A stretch of DNA of 64,000 nt from Mycolicibacterium parafortuitum (GCF_010725485.1 NZ_AP022598.1:3162001-3226000); one strand, 5' to 3'; numbered from the stretch's first letter, positions 1-8,245 are shown. Notes: generated by a model from the letters alone, not told the origin. Numbers and translations are program-made.

Positions 1-1
1 G

Positions 2-454
2 GCCGACCTGTCCGACGAGGATTCCGGCCGGTGGTACGCGCTCGCGTTGGCCGCCACCACCGCGGACATCCTCGGCGCCGCCCGCGGAACCCAGGCGCTG
101 GCCACCGAGTACGCGAAGGTCCGCGAACAGTACGGGGCCGCCATCGGGTCCTACCAGGCCGTCGCGCACATGCTCGCCGAGAGCGAGGCGCTGATCGAGG
201 GGTCGATCAGCGTGTCGCGACACGGCGCCTGGGCTGTCGACGAGCTTCCGGTGGACGAGGCGATCGAGGCCGCCCGCATCGCCAAGATCTACTGTGCGCG
301 AGCCGCGTTGACGGTGTGTGAGACCTCGATCCAGGTGCACGGCGGTATCGGCAACACCTGGGAGTGCCTGGCCCATGTCTATCTGCGTCGTGTGCTGGCC
401 GCCACCGAGGCATGGCCCGCCAAGCTGGAGGAGTTGACCATTGGACTTTCGTGA
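2..454 (+). CDS. acyl-CoA dehydrogenase, C-terminal part (truncated by window edge)
   Basis: The reading frame is open from the first base, so the gene starts upstream of the window and only about 150 C-terminal residues are present. The visible part is the alpha-helical C-terminal domain of an acyl-CoA dehydrogenase: a QYG...GSYQAVAHMLAE helix followed by VHGGIGNTWE, the usual glycine-rich FAD/subunit-contact loop. The stop overlaps the start of the next dehydrogenase by 14 bp, so the two are translationally coupled. By analogy with mycobacterial FadE pairs they probably form one heteromeric enzyme acting on a steroid-like or other bulky acyl-CoA. The substrate cannot be read from the sequence. 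Confidence 0.85.
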   Translation, partial: ADLSDEDSGRWYALALAATTADILGAARGTQALATEYAKVREQYGAAIGSYQAVAHMLAESEALIEGSISVSRHGAWAVDELPVDEAIEAARIAKIYCARAALTVCETSIQVHGGIGNTWECLAHVYLRRVLAATEAWPAKLEELTIGLS

Positions 455-1535
455 TTCGCCCGACGAGGCCGCGTTCCGGGAACGGCTGCGCGCCTGGCTG
501 AAAGAACAGAAGGGTAAGTTCCCGACCTCCGGTGACGCCTACTGGGCGAAGGCGGGCGAGTGGCACCAGGCGTTGTTCGAGGCCGGGTTCTTCGGTACGT
601 CGTGGCCGAAGGCCTATGGCGGCCAGGATCTTCCGCCGGTCTATGACGTCATCGTCGACGAGGAGATCGCCAAGGCCGGTGCCCCGGCACGGCCCAGCCT
701 GGGCTATCTGGTCGTGGGGCTGAGTCATCACGGCAGCGAGGAACTGCGGCAGCGATTCCTGCCTGGCATGATCAACGGCACCGAGCGTTGGTGCCAGGGC
801 TTCTCCGAGCCCGGCGCCGGATCGGATCTGGCGTCCCTGACGACCACCGCGGTCAAGGACGGCGACGACCCCGATACCTACGTCATCCACGGTCACAAGA
901 TCTGGACGAGCTACTCCGACGTCGCGGACTGGTGCTTGGTGCTGGCGCGCACCGACAAAGAGGTGCCCAAGCATAAGGGCATCTCGGCGTTCATCGTCTC
1001 GATGCACCAGCCCGGTATCGAGCAGCGGCCGCTGAAGATGATCAGCGGGGTGACCAAGGAGTTCGGTCAGGTCAGCTTCGACGGGGCGCGGGTACCGGCC
1101 GAGAACATGGTCGGCGCGCCCGGTGAGGGCTGGAAGCTGGCGATGACCGTCGTCAGCCACGAACGCGAACCGTCCACGCTGGGATTTTCGGCGCGATACG
1201 GAAAGACGGTGCGCCAGATGGCCGCCGGAGTCGATGGCCCGCCGCCGGACGAGTTGCGGTGGGCCTGGGTGCAGACCGAGATGCTGAGGCTGCACGTGCG
1301 AAGGCGGCTGTCGGAGCAGCTCGACGGGCTCACGCACGGTCCACAGGGCTCGCTGGACAAGCTGCTGATGACCTGGGTCGAGCAGTCGGTGGGCCACGCC
1401 GCCCTCGCGGCCGTCGGCACCGGCGACGAGGAACTGTTCGGGGCCTACATGTACAGCCGGGCGCAGAGCGTCATGGGCGGCACGTCGCAGATTCAGAAGA
1501 ACATCATCGCGCAGCGGATCCTGGGATTGGGGTAG
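441..1535 (+). CDS. acyl-CoA dehydrogenase
   Basis: The 364-residue protein oxidises an acyl-CoA to the 2-enoyl-CoA using FAD. WCQGFSEPGAGSDLAS is the classic substrate/FAD loop, VIHGHKIWTSY the middle beta-domain, and GGTSQIQKNIIAQRILGLG the C-terminal FAD-contact helix. Translation starts at TTG (441), giving the normal N-terminus DFRDSPDEAAFRERLRAWL and a 14-bp overlap with the preceding dehydrogenase. Lengths and pairing fit the mycobacterial alpha2-beta2 FadE type (FadE28/29-like). An enoyl-CoA hydratase follows 8 bp downstream, so two consecutive beta-oxidation steps are encoded together. Confidence 0.88.
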   Translation: MDFRDSPDEAAFRERLRAWLKEQKGKFPTSGDAYWAKAGEWHQALFEAGFFGTSWPKAYGGQDLPPVYDVIVDEEIAKAGAPARPSLGYLVVGLSHHGSEELRQRFLPGMINGTERWCQGFSEPGAGSDLASLTTTAVKDGDDPDTYVIHGHKIWTSYSDVADWCLVLARTDKEVPKHKGISAFIVSMHQPGIEQRPLKMISGVTKEFGQVSFDGARVPAENMVGAPGEGWKLAMTVVSHEREPSTLGFSARYGKTVRQMAAGVDGPPPDELRWAWVQTEMLRLHVRRRLSEQLDGLTHGPQGSLDKLLMTWVEQSVGHAALAAVGTGDEELFGAYMYSRAQSVMGGTSQIQKNIIAQRILGLG

Positions 1536-1543
1536 GAAACCAC

Positions 1544-2308
1544 ATGTACGGAATGCCAGACGAGATCGACGTCACCGCCGACGGCGACCTTCGCCTCATC
1601 ACCCTGAACCGGCCCGACGATCTGAACGCCGTCAACGACAACCTGCACGTCGGGCTGGCCAAGATCTGGGAGGAGCTCAACGAGGATCCGGGGGCCCGGG
1701 CGGCCGTCATCACCGGTGCGGGGCGGGCGTTCTCGGCCGGCGGTGATTTCAACTATCTCGACGAGTTGCGCCGCGACGAAGCGTTGCGGCAGAAGACGAT
1801 CAAGCACGGCCGTGATCTCGTGATCGGCATGGTGCGCTGCCGGATCCCGGTGATCGCGGCGGTAAACGGGCCAGCTGTCGGGCTGGGCTGCAGCCTGGCG
1901 GCGTTGTCGGACGTCGTCTACATCGCCGAGAATGCGTTCTTCGCCGATCCGCATGTGTCGATCGGGTTGGTCGCCGCCGACGGTGGGCCGCTGGTGTGGG
2001 GTTCGCAGATCAGCCTGCTGCAGGCCAAGGAGTTCGCGCTGACCGGGGTGCGGATCAAGGCGCAGCGCGCGGTCGAACTCGGGTTGGCCAACCACGTCGT
2101 CGCCGATCCGCTCGCCGAGGCGATCGCGTGCGCGAAGAAGATGCTCGACCTGCCGCAGCAGGCCGTCGAGGCCACCAAGCGGTTGATGAACATCCAGCTG
2201 GAGAAGTCGGTGATGGCGTCACTGGACTACGCCAACCTCGCCGAGTACGTGTCCTTCGGGACAACGGATTTCAACCGGATCGTCGACGGCCTGATCGCGA
2301 AGAAGTAA
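1544..2308 (+). CDS. enoyl-CoA hydratase/isomerase family protein
   Basis: The 254-residue crotonase-fold protein should hydrate or isomerise the enoyl-CoA made by the preceding dehydrogenase. LITLNRPDDLNAVN is the family N-terminal strand, GAGRAFSAGGDF the first oxyanion-hole loop, and NGPAVGLGCSLAALSD the second. The frame is open further upstream, but ATG 1544, just after the dehydrogenase stop, gives a normal crotonase N-terminus. The usual catalytic Glu positions are not obvious (DPHVSIGLVAADGG), so the exact reaction is uncertain. Confidence 0.85.
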   Translation: MYGMPDEIDVTADGDLRLITLNRPDDLNAVNDNLHVGLAKIWEELNEDPGARAAVITGAGRAFSAGGDFNYLDELRRDEALRQKTIKHGRDLVIGMVRCRIPVIAAVNGPAVGLGCSLAALSDVVYIAENAFFADPHVSIGLVAADGGPLVWGSQISLLQAKEFALTGVRIKAQRAVELGLANHVVADPLAEAIACAKKMLDLPQQAVEATKRLMNIQLEKSVMASLDYANLAEYVSFGTTDFNRIVDGLIAKK

Positions 2309-2337
2309 TCGCGTAGCGCGCGAGCGCCCTGGCTTCG

Positions 2338-2359
2338 GCACCGCGAGCGCGCGTGTCTG
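2338..2359. repeat. dispersed 22-bp intergenic repeat unit
   Basis: This unit, starting GCACCGCGAGCGCGCG, matches both arms of the inverted repeat at 41570-41705 with one mismatch. Both loci are gaps downstream of a gene's end, and both are followed by a TGACGAGCG(C/T)GCG string. It lies between the hydratase and the convergent P450-like gene and may act as a transcription-stop or genome-specific palindromic unit. Confidence 0.5.
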
Positions 2360-2404
2360 CACGGCGACACTCCGTGCCGGCCCGTGCAAGACCGCACGCT
2401 TGCG

Positions 2405-3952
2405 TCATGACGAGCGCGCGAAACCGAGGTCGTCGCCGATCACCGTGCCGGGACCGATCGGCAGCACCTCGGCGTCCGGCCCCGCGACCTTCACGAACTC
2501 GAGTCTGTCCCGCCAGGTCTTGCGCAGGAGATCCTCAAACGCCATGAGCGTCAGTTGTTCACCGGGACAGCGTCGGTAGCCGAAACCGAAGGGGGCAAAG
2601 CCGGCGTAGTCGCAGACCGGCAGGGACTCGCCGTCGACGACGCCGAAGACCGTGCCGAAAGCGCTATTGTTCAAGGTGGCCCTACGTCCGTCCTTGACCT
2701 CGAACGAGGTGAGGTCGAACGGGCACTGCGCGAGGCCCATCTGCCGGATCTTCGCTTCGTCGATGTCTTGACTGGTCGGAACGCGTTGGTAGCGTGCCGG
2801 ATCGAAGTCGTCGGGATTCGTCCACTGGACCGGATCGTGGCTCGTCGACGTGTGCGGACTGACGATGTAGCCGTGCCGTGGGAACGTGGGTGGTCTGGTT
2901 TCTGTTATCGCCGAGATGCTTCCGCCGTTGGGGGAGATGGTCCGGAACAGTTCCATCACCATGCGTTCCAACGGAGGGAAAGCCGACCCGTCGGGTGTGT
3001 CGTACGCACCGGACATCGTCTTCGTGAACCAATCCTTGGCCTGAGGGTCGCCGCCGTCGCGGCCCAGCGTGGCCATCACGTTGTACAAGCTGTTGCCCCA
3101 CTGGCTGAACGCCACGAAGTTGTGGAAGCACTCGAAGACCACGTCCTTGTGGTTGAAATACTCGCTCTCCTCGCCGTTCTTGAGCCAGTACCAGGCGAAT
3201 GTCTTCTCCGGTTCCGGAGTCTTTCCCGACTTGAGGTCGGCGAGCCGGTCGTCGATCCACGACTTCAGGAAGCTCAGGTGCTTGCGTACGGTCATGTAGT
3301 TGTCATAGACAACCTTCTCGGTGGGGTCGCGGAAGGCGAGCACGGCGTTGAAACTTGCGCCGATCTGGCGAACCTCGTCGGGGAGATCGGCGCCCTTGAC
3401 GCCCAGGTGCAGATCCCAGTAGAGGTCCCAGAAGGTGTCGAGATAGATGCGCATCAACGGTTTTCCCGCGTTGGCCGGGGCGAAGAGTTGGTCGAAGAAG
3501 CCGACGACCTTCGCCTGATACATCTCCTCGTACAGGTCAGGGGTGACTGCCGACATGTAGATGCGTTTGCGCCTGTTGTCGGGACCGCGTTTCTCCAGTC
3601 CCTGCAGGAAGACGGTCACTCCCTCGTCGGGATCGGGTTGCCATGTCTCACTGAGCAGGCCCCACAGGTCGTAGGGGAGCGCGTTCTCTTTGGTGAGCGC
3701 GAGGTCGATCATCGGCAGCACGGGCCGCTGACCGTCGAATACGCTGTTCATCACGTTGGGAACGATGACGTGGTCGACGTACTCGGCGTCGAACTCCGCG
3801 ACGTACTGTGCGCGCAGTTTCGCCACTGCCTCCGGCAGTCCGGTGTCGGCGCCCGACGGGCTGTCGGTCGGCGACGAACACGCCACCAGTGACTGGGTGG
3901 ACAGAGCCGCGACGGCTCCGGCTCCTCCGGCGATGAAGCTGCGACGTCTCAT
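2405..3952 (-). CDS. exported (Tat lipoprotein) cytochrome P450-like haem protein
   Basis: The 515-residue protein begins MRRRSFIAGGAGAVAAL and reaches a lipobox LVAC with Cys25, so it looks like a twin-arginine-exported lipoprotein. The mature part carries P450 hallmarks: an ELFR (ExxR) K-helix, DDFDPARY in the PERF region, and FGFGYRRCPGEQLT containing the haem-thiolate Cys. The I-helix oxygen-activation motif (AGxET) is absent; the corresponding stretch reads FVAFSQWGNSLY. Such a loss is known in peroxide-using P450s such as CYP74. The frame runs upstream to 4309, but the chosen ATG (3952) is where the signal peptide begins. P450-like fold is confident, export is inferred from motifs, and substrate is unknown. 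Confidence 0.75.
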   Translation of the reverse strand: MRRRSFIAGGAGAVAALSTQSLVACSSPTDSPSGADTGLPEAVAKLRAQYVAEFDAEYVDHVIVPNVMNSVFDGQRPVLPMIDLALTKENALPYDLWGLLSETWQPDPDEGVTVFLQGLEKRGPDNRRKRIYMSAVTPDLYEEMYQAKVVGFFDQLFAPANAGKPLMRIYLDTFWDLYWDLHLGVKGADLPDEVRQIGASFNAVLAFRDPTEKVVYDNYMTVRKHLSFLKSWIDDRLADLKSGKTPEPEKTFAWYWLKNGEESEYFNHKDVVFECFHNFVAFSQWGNSLYNVMATLGRDGGDPQAKDWFTKTMSGAYDTPDGSAFPPLERMVMELFRTISPNGGSISAITETRPPTFPRHGYIVSPHTSTSHDPVQWTNPDDFDPARYQRVPTSQDIDEAKIRQMGLAQCPFDLTSFEVKDGRRATLNNSAFGTVFGVVDGESLPVCDYAGFAPFGFGYRRCPGEQLTLMAFEDLLRKTWRDRLEFVKVAGPDAEVLPIGPGTVIGDDLGFARSS

Positions 3953-4082
3953 TGGCCATCCGATCCGCTTGGTCGGTGCCGCGACGCCCCGTGCCGGTTC
4001 ATGGCGAAGAGTGCTGCGCTCACCGTGCTCGGTGTTCACTTCAAGATCAACTATGAGATTGACGCTACCGTAAGTATTTGCG

Positions 4083-4104
4083 AGCGGGGCACGTGCGCCC
4101 CGCT
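4083..4104. terminator. GC-rich hairpin downstream of the SDR gene
   Basis: An 8-bp perfect stem AGCGGGGC/GCCCCGCT with a 6-nt loop lies between the SDR stop (4176) and the P450-like gene's start (3952). There is no clear U-tract, as is common in mycobacteria. It may terminate the leftward SDR transcript before the P450-like gene. Confidence 0.4.
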
Positions 4105-4114
4105 GATGTGTGGA

Positions 4115-4172
4115 CGAGCGTGCGTGAAGTATGGAATTTCCGCGGCGTGTCGCCCGCGGACACGCACGCTCG
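4115..4172. repeat. 12-bp inverted repeat after the SDR stop
   Basis: CGAGCGTGCGTG (4115-4126) and its exact reverse complement (4161-4172) flank a 34-nt loop immediately after the leftward SDR gene. The core resembles the GAGCGTGCG/GAGCGCGCG words of the intergenic repeat at 2338 and 41570. It may act as a terminator or be a degenerate copy of that repeat. Confidence 0.4.
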
Positions 4173-4175
4173 CGG

Positions 4176-4928
4176 TCAGGGGCGCAGTTCCTCGGAACGC
4201 TGGATCGTGCCGGTGATGCCCGACGCATCCTGTTGGGCGAGAAAGACCGCGGCGTCGGCCATCGCCTCCGGGGGCTCGACCATCTCCGGCGGGATCTGCA
4301 TGCCCGCACCGCCGGCCTGCCAGCCCTCGGTGAGCACCACGCGTGACGGGCTCAGGCAGTTGACCGCGATGTTGTCGGCGCGCAGATCGGCGGCGAGGCC
4401 TAGATATAACCGCTCGGCGGCAGCCTTGGACACCCAATAGGCATTGGCGCCATGGTCGGTCATCGTGACGCCGGTGGTGGTGACCGCGATCAGCGAACCG
4501 CCGCCGCGGGCACGTACGTGCGGAATCACGGCCTTGGTAACGAGGAAGACGCCGGTGGTGTTGACGTCCAGGCACAGCTGCCAACGTTTCAGCGGGGTGG
4601 ATTCGATCGGGCCCAGCCACAACACGCCCGCGTTCGCGACGAGGATGTCGATTCCGCCGAACTCCGCGGCCGTCGCGGCCACGGCCGTCTCGACCGATTC
4701 CTCGTTGGTGACGTCGCAGACCACCGGCAGCGCGCGCCCACCCCCGTCGTTGATGCGTTGGGCGACAGCGCCGATGGTGCCCGGCAGCTTGCCCTCGTGT
4801 TCGGAGCGCGCTGCCACCGCCACCGCGGCGCCCGCGCGCGCCAGCGCAACGGCCACCGTGGCACCGATGCCGCGGCTGGCGCCGGCGACGAACGCGACCT
4901 TGCCGTGCAGCGACGCGGGCGGGTTCAC
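4176..4928 (-). CDS. short-chain dehydrogenase/reductase
   Basis: The 250-residue Rossmann-fold oxidoreductase shows GASRGIG for NAD(P) binding, LVANAG, and YWVSK as the catalytic Tyr/Lys. The usual catalytic Ser position falls in VTTTGV, so Thr may replace it. The GTG start at 4928 puts the dinucleotide motif at the normal distance from the N-terminus. It has no visible ribosome-binding site but overlaps by 4 bp (GTGA) the stop of the leader ORF at 4925-4993, implying coupled translation. A longer frame to ATG 5039 is rejected because that ATG lies inside the palindromic operator. Substrate unknown. Confidence 0.82.
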   Translation of the reverse strand: MNPPASLHGKVAFVAGASRGIGATVAVALARAGAAVAVAARSEHEGKLPGTIGAVAQRINDGGGRALPVVCDVTNEESVETAVAATAAEFGGIDILVANAGVLWLGPIESTPLKRWQLCLDVNTTGVFLVTKAVIPHVRARGGGSLIAVTTTGVTMTDHGANAYWVSKAAAERLYLGLAADLRADNIAVNCLSPSRVVLTEGWQAGGAGMQIPPEMVEPPEAMADAAVFLAQQDASGITGTIQRSEELRP

Positions 4929-4993
4929 TTCGGCGACAACCGCAGCGCCTTGTCGACGCGGATGATCTCCCAGTTGGGGTAGCCGGCCTGCAA
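4925..4993 (-). CDS. 22-residue leader peptide upstream of the SDR
   Basis: A TTG codon at 4993 is preceded at a 7-nt spacing by a perfect AGGAGG (complement of 5001-5006). It opens a 22-residue ORF beginning LQAGYPNWEIIRVDKALRL and ending with a TGA that overlaps the SDR's GTG start (GTGA). The SDR start has no Shine-Dalgarno of its own, so this ORF probably loads ribosomes for it. I do not recognise the peptide. It could be a coupling leader, a functional micropeptide, or the C-terminal relic of a lost gene. Confidence 0.5.
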   Translation of the reverse strand: MQAGYPNWEIIRVDKALRLSPK

Positions 4994-5028
4994 TCGGGGA
5001 CCTCCTGGTATGAAGACTCTCTACTATG

Positions 5029-5043
5029 GAGAATAACATTCTC
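5029..5043. promoter_or_regulatory. palindromic operator GAGAAT-N3-ATTCTC (site A)
   Basis: GAGAATAACATTCTC is a perfect 6-3-6 palindrome in the divergent gap between the SDR/leader (leftward) and the MeaB-like gene (rightward). It shares its GAGAA half with an overlapping reversed-polarity element, CTCTC-N7-GAGAA, at 5017-5033. Related palindromes occur at 9041, 39840, 40656 and 47556. Size and symmetry suit a TetR-family dimer. Confidence 0.65.
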
Positions 5044-5080
5044 AGTTGGGGAACGGTCGGCGGCGTGAAAAGGAAAACCC

Positions 5081-6001
5081 GTGCGTACTCTGTCTGACGT
5101 GACGATCGACGAGCTCATCGCCGCTGCTCGGGGCGGGTCGCAGCGCGCCACCGGCCGGCTGCTCAGCTTCGTGGAGAGCCCGAGACGTGGTGAGGTGCTC
5201 GACGCGCTCGGCCCGGTCGCCTCGGCGCGCGTCCTCGGGATCACCGGCCCACCGGGGGCGGGGAAGTCGACGACCGTCGGCGCGCTGGTCGGGGCGTACC
5301 GGGCGGGCGGCAAACGCGTCGCGGTGCTCGCCGTCGATCCGTCGTCGCCGTACAGCGGCGGCGCGTTGCTCGGTGACCGGATCCGGATGGCGGCCCACAT
5401 CAACGATCCCGACGTACTGATCCGCTCGGTGGCCACCCGCGGGCACCTGGGTGGGCTCGCCGCGGCGGTGCCCGCGGCGATCACGTTGCTCTCGGCGCTC
5501 GGGTACGACCTGGTGATCCTGGAGACCGTCGGCGTCGGGCAGTCCGAGATCGAGATCGCCGCGGTGGCGGACCCGACCGTCGTGGTGCTCAATCCCGGTG
5601 CGGGAGACGCGATTCAGGCGGCCAAGGCGGGACTGCTCGAAGTCGCCGACATCGTGGTGGTGAACAAGGCCGATCGGGACGGCGCCGACCAGACGGTGCG
5701 CGACCTGCGCGGCGAGACCGACGTGCCGATCCTCAAGCTCATCGCCGCCCAGAACGTCGGTATCGCGGAGTTCGTCGACGCGATCGATGCCCACCACCGC
5801 GCCGACACCCCACAGCGCCGCTCGGCGCGGGCACGGTCGCAGATCCTGTCGCTGGCGCAGACACTGCTGCGCAATCACCCGGACTTGGATCGTCTGGCCG
5901 AGTCGGTGGCCACCGGCGCCGTGGACGCCTACACCGCCGCGGAGCGACTGTTCGCCGCCGACCTCTCCGAGGGCAGGTCCAGCATTCGCCGTGACATCTG
6001 A
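5081..6001 (+). CDS. meaB: MeaB/ArgK-type P-loop GTPase
   Basis: The 306-residue G3E-family GTPase has Walker A GPPGAGKST at residues 56-64, DPSSP near 86-90, ETVGVGQSE near 148-156 and NKAD at 195-198. MeaB/ArgK proteins protect and reactivate adenosylcobalamin-dependent acyl-CoA mutases such as methylmalonyl-CoA mutase. No mutase gene lies in this window, so its partner is elsewhere or it serves a different mutase. The GTG start is preceded by a purine-rich AAAAGGAAAA. The gene is divergent from the SDR across operator site A. Its 3' end overlaps the convergent TetR gene by 73 bp. Confidence 0.85.
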   Translation: MRTLSDVTIDELIAAARGGSQRATGRLLSFVESPRRGEVLDALGPVASARVLGITGPPGAGKSTTVGALVGAYRAGGKRVAVLAVDPSSPYSGGALLGDRIRMAAHINDPDVLIRSVATRGHLGGLAAAVPAAITLLSALGYDLVILETVGVGQSEIEIAAVADPTVVVLNPGAGDAIQAAKAGLLEVADIVVVNKADRDGADQTVRDLRGETDVPILKLIAAQNVGIAEFVDAIDAHHRADTPQRRSARARSQILSLAQTLLRNHPDLDRLAESVATGAVDAYTAAERLFAADLSEGRSSIRRDI

Positions 6002-6543
6002 ATGAGCTGCGCACGAAGCGTTTCCGCATCCAGATCGGCGAGCAGCGGATGCATGACGGCCACACTGATCGCGCTCGAGAGCATCGCGGCGTGCACGCGC
6101 GCCTCCACCCCGGACTCGGTGCCCAGCAGTGCCGCGTAGAGGCGTTCGATGAACCGTTGGAACGGTTCGTGCTCGGCCTGCAACCGGATGATCACCGGGT
6201 CGAACTGCAGCGCGCTAACCACGGCGCGCCGTTCGACGGCCTGGTCGATCATCTGGTGCAACAGGATCTCGCGCGAGCGCACCCCGTGCCCCTCGGCTTC
6301 GGCGGCGTCGAGCGCGGCTTCAAGACTGCTCAGCTCGCGCTCGGTGATCGCGATGACGATCTCTTCCTTGGTCTTGAACTGGCGGTAGACCGCGGCTTTG
6401 GTGACCCCCATCGCGTCGGCGATCATCTGCAGCGATGTTCCGCTGACGCCGTGCTCGGCGATGAGTTTCAGCGCGGCGTCCAGCACCCGGGTCTGGGCCG
6501 CGGTGCGCTTGATGGCGCTGAAGCTTCCCTCGGTCCCGGTCAT
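5929..6543 (-). CDS. TetR/AcrR family regulator
   Basis: The 204-residue protein has an N-terminal TetR DNA-binding domain: VLDAALKLIAEHGVSGTSLQMIADAMGVTKAAVYRQF spans the helix-turn-helix. A variable helical ligand-binding domain follows. ATG at 6543 places the HTH about 20 residues from the N-terminus, typical of the family; the frame extends upstream but without family character. It lies just downstream of the KSTD-like flavoprotein on the same strand, and its end overlaps the convergent GTPase gene. The target is unknown. Confidence 0.85.
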   Translation of the reverse strand: MTGTEGSFSAIKRTAAQTRVLDAALKLIAEHGVSGTSLQMIADAMGVTKAAVYRQFKTKEEIVIAITERELSSLEAALDAAEAEGHGVRSREILLHQMIDQAVERRAVVSALQFDPVIIRLQAEHEPFQRFIERLYAALLGTESGVEARVHAAMLSSAISVAVMHPLLADLDAETLRAQLIQMSRRMLDLPSERSAANSRSAAV

Positions 6544-6595
6544 CCCGTCGAGGATAGTCGACCAGCCCGGGCGCGGTTGCCGATCGGCTACCGGG

Positions 6596-8209
6596 TCAGG
6601 GCAGCGACTGCCCGGTGGCTGCGGCGTAGCCGGCACGGTAGCCGAACACCATCGCGGGGCCGATGGTGCCGCCCGCGCCGCCGTACGCCTTCCCGGTGGC
6701 GCCGGCCATCGCGTTTCCCGCGGCGAACAGCCCGATGATCGCGGTGCCGCTGACGTGCAGCACGCGGCCGTCGCGGTCGGTGCGCGGCCCGCCCTTGGTG
6801 CCCATCGCGCCGATCGACACCGGGACGGCGTAGTACGGCGCGGTGTCGATCGGTCCGAGTGTCTGGCCGGCGGTGGTCGCGGCCGACGTGTCACCCCAGT
6901 AGCCGTCGTACGCGCTTGCGCCACGGCCGAATTCGGGATCGTGTTCGGCGGCTGTGTTGGCGTTCCACGCGGTCAGGGTCGCGGCGAGACCGGCAGGGTC
7001 GATGCCGGTCTTCTCGCCGAGCTCCTCGAGGTCGGCCGATTTGCAGAACCAGTCCGGTACCGGGCCGTCGGGGTCGACCCCGAGGAATCCGTAGTTCTTC
7101 AGGTGCAGCGAATCGAAGACGATCCACGCCGGATCGTTGGCGTACCCGAGCTTGGGATCGAGGAAGTGGAAAGGTCCGGCCATCGAGTTGTATTCACCGG
7201 CCTCATTGAGGAATCGCTTGCCGGCCCGGTTGACGATGATGCTGCGCGGTCGGGTGCGCTCGAGTCGGACGCTGCGGCTGCGGGGACGCCCGCCGAAGGT
7301 GTCGCCGGGGATCTGCACGATCGGCACCCACCAGGCCTCGCCCATGTTGGCCAGGTCGGCGCCGTGGGCCATCGCCATCCGCAGCCCGTCGCCGGTGTTG
7401 TTGGGCGGGGACACCGCCCCTCGCATCGGGCCGCGCAGGTACGCATCGACCATGCGCTGGTCCCATTCAAACCCGCCGGTGCCGAGGATGACCGCTTTGC
7501 GGGCGCGTACCCGGAAATCGTTGCCGCCCTGCTCGATCCGCACTCCGGTGATGCCAAGTGCGTCGGCGATCAGCTCGACGGCGCGCGCCTCGGTCCGTGG
7601 GGTGATGCCGCGGTCGAGTAAGCCCTTGAGAAGGCCCGCGATCAAGGCGGTGCCCGCTACGCAGAAGTCGCCGTCCTCGCTGTCCACCGAGGCGTGGATC
7701 CGTGCCCGGGTCTCGGCGTCGATGCCGACGTTGCTGAAATCGGCAGGGAAGGACGAGATCCGCGTTGCCCATTCACCGAGCCGGGACAGGTCAAACGGTT
7801 TGGCGTTGAGCGACCGTCCGCCAGCGGGTTTGCCGCCGGGCAGTTCCGGCTTGTAATCCGGGAACCCCGCGGCGACCTCGAAGACGAGATCGCTGTGCTG
7901 CTCCACGAAGTCGAGCATCGGGGCACCCGTTCTGACGAATGTCTCCACCAGCTCGTCGTCCATGTACCCGAGGGACTGCGCCCGCAGGTAAGCCATCGCG
8001 TCCTCGACGCTCAGCGCACCGTCGGAGGCGCGGTCGTGTGCCGGGATCCACACGATGCCGCCCGACACCGCGGTGGTCCCGCCGACGGTCCCGGCCTTCT
8101 CGTACACCTCTACCGTCGCTCCGCTGACGGCGGCGGTCAGCGCGGCGGTCAGGCCTGCCCCGCCGCTGCCCAGAACGACGACGTCGACCTCGTGATCCCA
8201 CTCGGTCAC
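6596..8209 (-). CDS. FAD-binding dehydrogenase, 3-ketosteroid-delta-1-dehydrogenase/fumarate reductase superfamily
   Basis: The 537-residue flavoprotein has VVVLGSGGAGLTAALTAA (dinucleotide-binding GxGxxG) at the N-terminus, GGTTAVSGGIVWIP, and C-terminal YGGAGGTIGPAMVFGY, which closes the FAD site in KSTD-like enzymes. Relatives insert a C=C bond next to a ketone in steroid or alicyclic rings. It lies 36 bp downstream of the IclR gene on the same strand and across the divergent promoter from the mhp-like operon, which holds a paralogue at 12515-14317. A role in desaturating or aromatising a ring before cleavage is inferred. Confidence 0.85.
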   Translation of the reverse strand: MTEWDHEVDVVVLGSGGAGLTAALTAAVSGATVEVYEKAGTVGGTTAVSGGIVWIPAHDRASDGALSVEDAMAYLRAQSLGYMDDELVETFVRTGAPMLDFVEQHSDLVFEVAAGFPDYKPELPGGKPAGGRSLNAKPFDLSRLGEWATRISSFPADFSNVGIDAETRARIHASVDSEDGDFCVAGTALIAGLLKGLLDRGITPRTEARAVELIADALGITGVRIEQGGNDFRVRARKAVILGTGGFEWDQRMVDAYLRGPMRGAVSPPNNTGDGLRMAMAHGADLANMGEAWWVPIVQIPGDTFGGRPRSRSVRLERTRPRSIIVNRAGKRFLNEAGEYNSMAGPFHFLDPKLGYANDPAWIVFDSLHLKNYGFLGVDPDGPVPDWFCKSADLEELGEKTGIDPAGLAATLTAWNANTAAEHDPEFGRGASAYDGYWGDTSAATTAGQTLGPIDTAPYYAVPVSIGAMGTKGGPRTDRDGRVLHVSGTAIIGLFAAGNAMAGATGKAYGGAGGTIGPAMVFGYRAGYAAATGQSLP

Positions 8210-8245
8210 CGCGGTCTCCTTCCTGTTGCTTCGTGACGGGCCGGA

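Noticed and set aside
3953..4309. N-terminal extension of the P450-like protein
   Set aside because: The extension is Arg-rich and runs through the hairpins and the SDR 3' end; the Tat/lipobox signal begins at ATG 3952.
4929..5039. Longer start of the SDR at ATG 5039
   Set aside because: The ATG is inside the palindromic operator and the added residues have no SDR character; the GTG at 4928 coupled to the leader ORF fits better.
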